64,000 nt of DNA, from assembly GCA_024278455.1 (NCBI GenBank), contig JAJRTE010000306.1:17605-81604 (forward strand), written 5' to 3'. Numbering within the stretch: position 1 is the first letter of the stretch; each line of letters opens with the position of its first letter. This DNA is from Myxococcota bacterium (GTDB lineage Bacteria > Myxococcota_A > UBA796 > JAJRTE01). A program made the position numbers and the translations under genes. Shown here one piece after another: positions 1-6,825 of the stretch. The notes beneath the pieces were generated by a model, which saw nothing but the letters and a program-made list of their open reading frames with translations, had not been told where the DNA came from and did not search any database.

Positions 1-960
1 TGGGCGCTCCAGGTCCTGGCCACGACCGGGGACTCGAGGCGTATGGGAGCCCTCGTTCGGGCACTGGACGATCCCGCCGCGGACATTCGCGCGGAGGCGG
101 CTTTCCTGGTGAGTCTCGACCTCGTGCCCGGGGCGGCCCCGGCGCTCCGGCGGCTGCTGCGTGACGGGGATGGCGCCGCGGACCGGTCGGCCGTGGCGGC
201 GCTGGGGCGGCTTCGCGACCCCGGAGCCCGTCCGATTCTCGAGGCGCTCCTGGAGCGTTCGAGCCTCGAGGTCCAGGCGGATATCCTGAGAGCACTCCTG
301 GCCAGGGGCGACGCGGAACTCGCCGCTTCGCTACAGGGATGGATGGACATCACGCTGCTCGCACCGGCCCGGGTCGGCACGGTGTCGCTCGAGGCACGAC
401 CAGGGCGGGACGCTTTCCTGTACGCGCTGTTGCATGTCGCGGTCGATGGAGGCGAGGGGGGGCGGGCCTACCTGTCGCGCCTTGCCGGCGAACTGGGCGG
501 GGAGGCCGGCAGGATGGCCGCGGCGGTGCTCGAGCTGAGTCGCTGGCTCGGGCAGGGGCTTGGTACGACCTTGGAGCGCGTCGTGCTCGGTGAAACGATC
601 GGCCGGGAGGAGGCTGGTGTCCAGTGGCGGGGCCGTGAACTGCCGCTCGGCGCTCGTGAGTCGCTTTTTCTGCTTTGCCCAAGACGGGCCGACGCGCGGA
701 CTCGAGAGGTGCTCGAGGCGATCTTGTTGCGCGCACCCGGCTACCGTGACCGGCTGCTGGCCGCGGAGGCGCTGTACGCACTCGAGGACCCGGCGTCGAT
801 ACCCGCGCTGCGCCGTGCGCTGGGCGACCCCTACTTCAGGGATGGTCCCTACCCGCTCTACCGGTTTCCCGTGAGACGGGCCGCGGCTCGAGGCCTGGAG
901 AAGCTCGGTGTTCGGGTCTCCAGGCATGCTGACAGGACCTACAGCGCCTATTCTCCATGA
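1..960 (+). CDS. HEAT-repeat protein, 5' end outside the window
   Basis: The reading frame is open from the first base of the window, so the gene begins upstream; the ATG at 43 is probably internal because the preceding 14 codons already continue the repeat pattern. The visible protein consists of Ala/Leu-rich helical pairs with the DP-x-x-x-I-R-x-E-A-A signature typical of HEAT or PBS-lyase-type repeats, seen near the start and again near the C-terminus. Such proteins are alpha-solenoid scaffolds; no catalytic motif is visible. No signal peptide can be judged because the N-terminus is missing. It ends about 90 nt before the next gene on the same strand, and a promoter lies between them, so the two need not be co-transcribed. 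Function unknown. Confidence 0.75.
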   Translation, partial: WALQVLATTGDSRRMGALVRALDDPAADIRAEAAFLVSLDLVPGAAPALRRLLRDGDGAADRSAVAALGRLRDPGARPILEALLERSSLEVQADILRALLARGDAELAASLQGWMDITLLAPARVGTVSLEARPGRDAFLYALLHVAVDGGEGGRAYLSRLAGELGGEAGRMAAAVLELSRWLGQGLGTTLERVVLGETIGREEAGVQWRGRELPLGARESLFLLCPRRADARTREVLEAILLRAPGYRDRLLAAEALYALEDPASIPALRRALGDPYFRDGPYPLYRFPVRRAAARGLEKLGVRVSRHADRTYSAYSP

Positions 961-988
961 AAGTATCGACATAATCGCGGACACGGTG

Positions 989-1017
989 TTGACATTTGCG
1001 GCAACTCCAGCCATGCT
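989..1017 (+). promoter_or_regulatory. Candidate sigma70-type promoter for the barrel-like protein gene
   Basis: A perfect TTGACA at 989-994 is followed after 17 nt by CATGCT at 1012-1017. Predicted transcription starts near 1024, downstream of the GTG at 1021, which supports use of the ATG at 1051 as the start codon. Confidence 0.45.
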
Positions 1018-1050
1018 GTCGTGAAACTGCGGCCTGGTGTTGGAGTTGAC

Positions 1051-2517
1051 ATGAAGCATACCAGCGCGATCCTGATATCGGCGGCGGGCGCGGTCCGGCG
1101 GGCCGTTCGGATGCTGTTGCCATGCCTGTTCGGACCCCTTCTGCTGTTGTGGCCCTTGCGAGCCACCGCACAGGGGGGGGTGGGCCTTCCCTCCATGGAC
1201 ATCCCCCGGGTGGTGGTGCTCCCGTTCTCGGTCCCTGCGGACGCGGAGGACCTCGAGGGGCTTGCCAAGGCGTTGACTCGAGCGGTCGAGCGGGATCTTC
1301 GGCCGATGGTGGAAGTGGCCACGGTCAGGGCGTCGGTGATTGGCATGCCGGCGTCCGGATGCCTGGTCGATCCGGCGTGCGTGTCTCGAGTGCTCTCTGC
1401 AGGAATAGCCGATGCGTTGATAGTGGGCCAGGTCGAGGTGCCGGGCGGTCCGGTCGCGGAGCCGCGAGTCCTGGTGTCGGTGTTCGCACCGGCATGGAAG
1501 CTTTCCTATGCCGAGAGGTGGACGGCGGCCGCGGAGGCGCCGGTAGCGCTGGCGGCCAAGGCCCTGCTGGGCATGATGCAGAGCCGGGGACGGTCGGCAA
1601 CGCCGCCTCCAGCGGTGGTCACCAGCCGGAGCGCAGAAGTTGGAGGGTTCGGACGGGGCGAAGACGGCCTGCGTGACGACGAACTGGAACCGGAGCCCGA
1701 CGGTTGGAAGGAGGTTCGGCGGGCGCGGCGCAAGGAGAAGAGAGCCGCGCAGGAGGCCAGGCGTGCCGAGCGGGTGGCGAAGCGGGCGCGACGCAAGGAA
1801 GCCCGGCAGGAGAAGCGGGCACTCGGTCCGGCCGTGGCGTGGCCGGATCCCGCGGAGGACCCGGGCTTCCGGGGTTGGTCCCTGGAGATCGGAGGGGGGT
1901 CCGCGTCCGGGGCGGTGGACGTGGCCGCCGCGAGCCAGGTGACGAGCGCAGAGAATCAATACCGTTGGGCGGTACGCGAGAACGGGCAAGGGTGGAGTGG
2001 GCGAATCGCCGTCTCCCGCATGTTGGGGACCAGGTTCCAGCTCGGGCTCGAGGTCGCCGGGATGACGGAGCGCGGAAGCCTCGAACTCTACTACCAGCCA
2101 GAGGAAGATCCCGCTTACGACGCCTCCCATGCCACCTGGGGCGTCCACCTGCTCGCCGGCGTGGCATGGCGATGGCTTCCGATGACCGCTGGGCGGTTTC
2201 AACCCTACCTCGGTGCCGGTGCCGGTCTGTGGTTCAGTCCTGGGTTCAAGGGGATCGACCAGGAGATCGCCGGCCCGCACGAGAGTTTCGGCCCCTACTA
2301 TCGTCTCCAGGCGAACGGTGGGTTCGGGCTCAGGGTCCTGGTATCGTCCCGGACCTGTGTCGGCCTGGATTTTCGAGGCATCGTGGACCCTGGAGCCGAG
2401 TTCCTGGAGCCGGTGACGAACGCTGACGTGGGGCTGAGCATAGACCAGCTCGCATCTCCCCCGCCACCGAGGCGCGCGGTCGGCCTGTTGAGTGCAGGCG
2501 TCGGGTTCCTGTTCTGA
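1051..2517 (+). CDS. Secreted protein with N-terminal periplasmic domain and C-terminal outer-membrane-barrel-like domain
   Basis: A 488-residue protein if started at ATG 1051; the frame is open from GTG 1021, but that codon lies at the predicted transcription start. Residues about 1-40 form a signal peptide with a hydrophobic LLLLWPL core ending near RATAQ. Residues about 50-190 form an alpha/beta domain (RVVVLPFSVP followed later by ADALIVGQV) of the type seen in periplasmic proteins that assemble multi-protein activities. Residues about 215-270 are a highly charged Arg/Lys/Glu linker. From about 280 on, alternating aromatic/hydrophobic strands with Gly-rich turns end in a terminal Phe (GVGFLF), as expected of a small 8-stranded outer-membrane barrel. 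Likely an envelope protein joining a periplasmic domain to a barrel; exact role unknown. Confidence 0.6.
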   Translation: MKHTSAILISAAGAVRRAVRMLLPCLFGPLLLLWPLRATAQGGVGLPSMDIPRVVVLPFSVPADAEDLEGLAKALTRAVERDLRPMVEVATVRASVIGMPASGCLVDPACVSRVLSAGIADALIVGQVEVPGGPVAEPRVLVSVFAPAWKLSYAERWTAAAEAPVALAAKALLGMMQSRGRSATPPPAVVTSRSAEVGGFGRGEDGLRDDELEPEPDGWKEVRRARRKEKRAAQEARRAERVAKRARRKEARQEKRALGPAVAWPDPAEDPGFRGWSLEIGGGSASGAVDVAAASQVTSAENQYRWAVRENGQGWSGRIAVSRMLGTRFQLGLEVAGMTERGSLELYYQPEEDPAYDASHATWGVHLLAGVAWRWLPMTAGRFQPYLGAGAGLWFSPGFKGIDQEIAGPHESFGPYYRLQANGGFGLRVLVSSRTCVGLDFRGIVDPGAEFLEPVTNADVGLSIDQLASPPPPRRAVGLLSAGVGFLF

Positions 2518-2607
2518 CCCCGCTTCGTCGGCATGTGCCGCCTGTCACGGCGGTCGCGGAAACTTGCCGGGGTAGCCCATTGCCGTCCTGCCCGCCTCAG
2601 ACTCTCT

Positions 2608-2636
2608 TTGCAACCCGGTCCGGATTTGGATAGACT
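2608..2636 (+). promoter_or_regulatory. Candidate promoter for the potassium channel operon
   Basis: TTGCAA at 2608-2613, a 17-nt spacer and TAGACT at 2631-2636. Predicted transcription starts near 2643, about 42 nt before the ATG at 2685. Confidence 0.5.
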
Positions 2637-2684
2637 GGAAGCGACAGTCGCGGATGCGTGCCACCTGGCCGGGGCCCCGAATCG

Positions 2685-4475
2685 ATGAACTTCTTGAAAG
2701 CCCAGCTCTCCTACTTCTTCAACGAGAGCCGGCTTCGCCGGAATATCCTCGCCATCGGGCGCTATATCGTCTTCCTCTCCACCATCGTCGCCGTGTGCGC
2801 CGTGATTTTCCAGGTCCTCATGGCTCGAGTCGAGGGCAAGTCGTATTCCTGGGCGGCAGGGGTGTACTGGGTCCTGTCGGTGATGAGCACCCTGGGCATG
2901 GGGGATATCGTGTTCGAGAGCGACATCGGGCGCCTGTACACCGCCCTGGTGTTGATCATCGGTATCGTCTTGCTGCTCGTCATGCTGCCGTTCGTTTTCG
3001 TGAACTTCTTCTATGCTCCGTGGCTGGGCGCGCACGTCCGGCTCGAAGCACCCCGGCGCGTGCGTCCTGGCCGGCGTGGCCACGTGGTGGTCACCCGGTA
3101 TGACAGCCTTTGCGCCGCCCTGGTTCGCAAGTTGAAGCTGTACGACATCCCCTACTTCGTGCTGGAACCCGATCCCGAGCGGGCGGCGGAACTCGTGGAC
3201 ATCGGGCTGTCGGTGCTCAATGGACGTCCCGACCGCGCCAAGACCTGGATGGCTGCTCGAGGACGCGATGCCAGGCTGATCGTGGTGAACAGTACCGACG
3301 AAATCAGTACCAACATCGTGCTGACCGCCCGCCATGTCGCCCCGGCTGTTCCGGTGATGGCCGTGGCCGACCGGGTGCACTCGGTCGGCGTGCTGGAGCT
3401 GGCCGGCAGCGACCGGGTGCTGCCGCTCAAGCAGAGGCTCGGGGAGCAGTTGGCGAACCGTGTGAGTGCCCGCCATGCCGAAGCGCATACCATCGGGTCG
3501 ATCCTGGACCTGGAGATCGCCGAGTTTCCGGTCCACAGCACCCCGCTGGTGGGCAAGCGTGTGCGAGAACTGGCGCTGCGCGGGATGTTGGGGGTCAACA
3601 TTCTCGCCGTCTGGCAGGGTGCCAGGCTGCGGCCTGTCCGTCCGGACCTGGTCCTCGACGAGAGAAGCGTGGTCGTCGTGGCCGGCACGAAGGAGCAGCT
3701 CTCCGCACTCAACGCGTTCCTCGTCATCTATGACGCCAACGAGAGCCCGGTGGTCGTCGTCGGCGGGGGTGTCGTGGGTTGTGCCGTCGCCGCGGCGCTC
3801 CGCCGTGCCGACATTCCCGTCAACCTCGTCGAGGTGGACCCTGACGTGGCCTCGAGCATACAGGGCACGGCCGGGCGGGTGATCGTGGGGGACGCCGCCG
3901 ATCCAGTGATCGTGGAGAAAGCCGGGTTGAAGGAGACTCCCAGCGTCGTCATCACGACGAACAACGACGATGTCAACATCTACCTTACCGTGTTCTACCG
4001 GCGCCTGTGTCCGTCGCTTCGGATCGTTTCCCGGCTGACCAACGAGGAGAATACCGCCGCCATGTGTGGCGCAGGGGCCGATTTCGTGCTCAGCTCCGCA
4101 ACCCTGGGCAGCGAAGCCGTCATCTCGTTCATGCAGCATCGAGAAATGGTCGTGCTCGGTGAGGGGACCGACCTGCTCTATGTCCCCCTGCCGCGATCGC
4201 TCGAGAAGAAGACCCTGGCCGAGAGCGGGATCGCCGCCCGGACCGGACTCAACGTGGTGGGCATTCGCCGGGACGGGGTTGCCATCAGCAATCCGCCGCC
4301 CTCCACGCGGCTCGAGCCCGGCAGCACGCTCATCGCGTTGGGGACCAACGCACAGCTCGACGAATTCGCCCGCCTCTTTTCGTCCAGCCGCTGGTTCCGG
4401 CTGCCCGCGGACATCGCGAAGTTGTTGCGCCACGGGCCGGGGCACGGGGTGGTTTCAGGAGAACGTGGACCATGA
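2685..4475 (+). CDS. Two-TM potassium channel with tandem RCK (TrkA-N/TrkA-C) domains
   Basis: A 596-residue inner-membrane K+ channel homologue. Start chosen at ATG 2685 (MNFLKAQ); the open frame begins at GTG 2658 but those nine extra residues look non-coding. TM1 is about residues 18-40 and TM2 about 83-110, with a pore loop between them. The selectivity filter reads T-L-G-M-G-D at residues 69-74 instead of the usual TVGYGD. Two full RCK units follow: a first nucleotide-binding half beginning HVVVTRYD with its C-domain, then a second beginning VVVVGGGVVGCAVA with its own TrkA-C domain ending near residue 575. The second unit keeps the Gly-rich Rossmann loop; the first has lost it. The stop overlaps the next gene by 4 nt (ATGA), so the two are translationally coupled. 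Confidence 0.85.
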   Translation: MNFLKAQLSYFFNESRLRRNILAIGRYIVFLSTIVAVCAVIFQVLMARVEGKSYSWAAGVYWVLSVMSTLGMGDIVFESDIGRLYTALVLIIGIVLLLVMLPFVFVNFFYAPWLGAHVRLEAPRRVRPGRRGHVVVTRYDSLCAALVRKLKLYDIPYFVLEPDPERAAELVDIGLSVLNGRPDRAKTWMAARGRDARLIVVNSTDEISTNIVLTARHVAPAVPVMAVADRVHSVGVLELAGSDRVLPLKQRLGEQLANRVSARHAEAHTIGSILDLEIAEFPVHSTPLVGKRVRELALRGMLGVNILAVWQGARLRPVRPDLVLDERSVVVVAGTKEQLSALNAFLVIYDANESPVVVVGGGVVGCAVAAALRRADIPVNLVEVDPDVASSIQGTAGRVIVGDAADPVIVEKAGLKETPSVVITTNNDDVNIYLTVFYRRLCPSLRIVSRLTNEENTAAMCGAGADFVLSSATLGSEAVISFMQHREMVVLGEGTDLLYVPLPRSLEKKTLAESGIAARTGLNVVGIRRDGVAISNPPPSTRLEPGSTLIALGTNAQLDEFARLFSSSRWFRLPADIAKLLRHGPGHGVVSGERGP

Positions 4476-5452
4476 GACCCAACTACCTACCCGCCGTTCT
4501 CGTCATCGTCGCCCTCGTCGGCGTTCTCGCCGGGACCTTCATCTATTTCTCGCGCACGTTGGGGGGGTCGGACAGGCCGGTCGAGAAGGCCGTCGCCGCC
4601 TTCGTGCGCGAACCGCCACCCCCCACCTGGCGGGACGACCAGGTTTCGGCCCCAAACGTGCAGATGGCCATCCAGCAGACCGCCACCGCGCTCAGGAAGA
4701 GGCTCGACGCGCTCGGAGTGGGCTATCCGCCCTCCATGGCTCTCCTGCGCGTGTTCAAGGACGAAAAGGTCCTCGAGCTGTGGGCCGGTCCCACCGAAGA
4801 GGGCTCCCTGGCATTGCTCCGGACCTATCCCCTGTGCCTCGAGCACCACGACCCCTTTCAGAAGGCGAACCAGGCCCCGGACGGCTCGAGCCCGCGTGGC
4901 AGATCCGCACAGGACGGATCGAGCCGGGCCGCGCCGCGGTCCAAGGGCACGGACCGCGGCGGTAAAGAGGATGTCAGGGAGAAGAGGATACCCCCGATCC
5001 CGGAAGGCTTCTACACGGTCGAGCGGTACTTCACCAAGGATTTCACGTACTTCCTCGCTCTCAAGCTGGACTACCCGAACGCCGCGGACAGGGCGCGCGC
5101 ACCGAGGAAGCGAAGGCATCGAGACCTGTTCGTGCGCGGCGGTTGCGCGTTCGACGCGAGCGTTCATGTCGGTATCGAAGGGATAATGGAGGTCTACCTC
5201 GTCGCGATGGAGGCCCATGCCGCGGGCCAGAAAGAGGTCCCGGTCCACATCTTCCCCACGAGGATGACGCCCGAGGCGGCCGAACGGCTCAGGGCCGCTG
5301 CCGGCCGTGACAGGAAGAGAGCCGCCCTGTACGACCAGCTTCGCGCCGGCTACGCCCTGTTCGAGGCCTCCCACCGGCCCTTCTCCGTCGCCATCGATGA
5401 TCGAGGAGCGTACCACTTCGATGGCACACCCGCACCTGCTGCCACGCCCTGA
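4472..5452 (+). CDS. YafK-type L,D-transpeptidase homologue lacking the catalytic residues
   Basis: A 326-residue protein with an N-terminal membrane anchor (residues about 6-27). The body follows the YafK branch of YkuD enzymes: LRVFKDEKVLELWAG, then TYPLC, then IPEGFYTVERYF, a conserved YPNAADRAR, and VHIFPTRMT near the end. YafK enzymes normally carry V-H-G-D-C-x-S-x-G-C; here the aligned segment is V-R-G-G-C-A-F-D-A-S (residues 221-230), so the active-site His is Arg222 and the nucleophilic Cys is Ser230. It is therefore predicted to bind but not process murein peptides. A low-complexity Ser/Arg/Lys insert lies at about 140-175. It starts inside the stop codon of the channel gene, suggesting a shared role. 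The family match is firm; inactivity is inferred from the alignment. Confidence 0.7.
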   Translation: MRPNYLPAVLVIVALVGVLAGTFIYFSRTLGGSDRPVEKAVAAFVREPPPPTWRDDQVSAPNVQMAIQQTATALRKRLDALGVGYPPSMALLRVFKDEKVLELWAGPTEEGSLALLRTYPLCLEHHDPFQKANQAPDGSSPRGRSAQDGSSRAAPRSKGTDRGGKEDVREKRIPPIPEGFYTVERYFTKDFTYFLALKLDYPNAADRARAPRKRRHRDLFVRGGCAFDASVHVGIEGIMEVYLVAMEAHAAGQKEVPVHIFPTRMTPEAAERLRAAAGRDRKRAALYDQLRAGYALFEASHRPFSVAIDDRGAYHFDGTPAPAATP

Positions 5453-5760
5453 CCGATGGCGGCCGGGTTTCGCGATCCGTCTCCGTGCGATGGTGCGCCG
5501 TCCAGTCATGTCCCCCAAAGATGATCCAACAGGTGGTGGTCGCGTGTGGTAGAATAGGCGCGGCTCGTGTCCGCGCCACTTTTCCCGTCAGGTTTGGATT
5601 CCCGCGGTGCAATAGAAGGACAGGAGCACCGAATGGATGGCTGTCCTGGGCTCCATGTCCCGGTGCGACGCCCCTGAAGCACCCAACGGAGGCGGGCCTG
5701 CTGGCCATGCCGGTCCGAACAGGGGAGCGCGGACGGCCACGTCAAGGCGAGGGAAGAGCG
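5453..5760. other. Intergenic region upstream of the CHAT operon
   Basis: About 308 nt without a supported gene. It contains one promoter-like extended -10 element (listed separately), leaving a leader of roughly 200 nt before the anti-sigma-like gene. I see no terminator hairpin and no clear ECF-type GGAAC/CGTC promoter. Confidence 0.5.
5526..5555 (+). promoter_or_regulatory. Candidate extended -10 promoter for the CHAT/sigma operon
   Basis: TGG-TAGAAT at 5547-5555 is an extended -10 with five of six consensus bases. The -35 is poor (CCAACA at 5526-5531, 18-nt spacer). It is the best promoter-like sequence before the five-gene operon. Confidence 0.4.
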
Positions 5761-6825
5761 ATGAAAAAAGAACGAGAGCCCCTCGAGACAGCGGGAGACG
5801 CGCAAGTCCCCCAGGAAACTACTGACCATTCCCCGTCGCACGGACCGGGCGGAGCATCGCCTTGCGAGGATCCCGGGTCTGTCCGAGAGGATGGACTGGA
5901 TCGGTTGCTCGACGCCTACCGGCGGCACCGGGATCCATCGGCGCTCGAGCCGTCCCTCGTCGAACTGCGGGCCTACGCACTGGGACGGCTGGACGAAGCC
6001 CGGGCCAGGGAAGTGGCCGCCGCGGTCGAGGCGGACCCGGAGTTGCAAGACATCGTCGAGCGACACCGCAACCCGGACCCGAAACTCCGCGCGGCCGCAC
6101 GGAGCGGTTTCGAACGCGGGGTGCGGAAACGGGGCGAGGCGTCAGCGCCTGCCGGGGCGGAGTCCGCGTTGCCGGTGAAGCCGCGATCCGTGCCCGGGGC
6201 CGGGCCGGTCCCCGGTGCGTTGTCGCGGTGGAGAACGTCGCGCTCCACCGTGTCACTGCTTCGTGCATCAGCCGTCCTGGCCGCAGGGGTCGCGGTGTTT
6301 CTCGTCGTGTTTCCCCGGTTCAGCGACCGGGGGGGCGTTGTGGTGGTGCATGAGACATTCGCAAGAGAAGGGGCTCTCAGAGGCAGCACCGAACCGGTGG
6401 AACGGCTGGTGGTCGGGCAGGAGGTACCGATCCGGCTGACCCCCCCGTCGGGCGCGCGTTATGCGCTAATCTTCGTAGTTACCGAGAACGACCTGGCCGT
6501 GGCAGGTGAACTCGCCGTGACAGCGCCGACTGGCCCCAAGGGTGAGCTGGAGGTGCAACAGGTGCACGAGGGAGGAGCGTTTCTCCTCCTGGTCTATCTG
6601 GACGCGGAGGTGGAGAGCGCTGTCGTTTCGCGGCTTCTCGAGCCGGAACTGGCGCGGGAGCCTGGACTGATCGATGTCTCGAGGGCGGAGCGGAACGAGA
6701 GGATCCGGACAGCTCTGGGAGGACTGGAGGGGCGCCAGGTATGGATGGAGACATCGGAGTTGTTCAAGGTGGAAAGGGCGAGGGAGAGCGAGGACCGATG
6801 GGGTGTGAGGCAAGGAGGCCGATGA
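5761..6825 (+). CDS. Single-pass membrane protein with anti-sigma-like N-terminal domain
   Basis: A 354-residue protein started at ATG 5761 behind a GAGGGAAGAG ribosome-binding site; the frame is open upstream to 5485 but without a better start. Residues about 65-103 (ELRAYALGRLDEARAREV, then DPELQ) match the short helical signature of anti-sigma factors of the Zn-finger-like class, although the Cys/His ligands are absent. A transmembrane helix covers about 169-187, preceded by basic residues, so the N-terminus should be cytoplasmic and about 165 C-terminal residues periplasmic. The periplasmic part is beta-rich (VVGQEVPIRLTPPSG, then ALIFVVTEN). It is the first gene of a five-gene coupled operon that also encodes a sigma factor, so a role as its membrane inhibitor is an inference from domain and context. 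Stop and next start overlap (ATGA). Confidence 0.6.
   Translation: MKKEREPLETAGDAQVPQETTDHSPSHGPGGASPCEDPGSVREDGLDRLLDAYRRHRDPSALEPSLVELRAYALGRLDEARAREVAAAVEADPELQDIVERHRNPDPKLRAAARSGFERGVRKRGEASAPAGAESALPVKPRSVPGAGPVPGALSRWRTSRSTVSLLRASAVLAAGVAVFLVVFPRFSDRGGVVVVHETFAREGALRGSTEPVERLVVGQEVPIRLTPPSGARYALIFVVTENDLAVAGELAVTAPTGPKGELEVQQVHEGGAFLLLVYLDAEVESAVVSRLLEPELAREPGLIDVSRAERNERIRTALGGLEGRQVWMETSELFKVERARESEDRWGVRQGGR

Noticed and set aside
1046..1051. A second TTGACA before the barrel-like gene
   Set aside because: It overlaps the start codon itself, and no -10 follows at a useful distance.
331..2280. A 649-codon minus-strand open frame across the HEAT and barrel genes
   Set aside because: Crosses two recognisable plus-strand genes and the promoter between them; Pro/Arg/His-rich and without motifs.
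2298..4445. A 715-codon open frame antisense to the potassium channel
   Set aside because: His/Asp/Gln-rich complement of a clear RCK channel; no motifs and no start signal.
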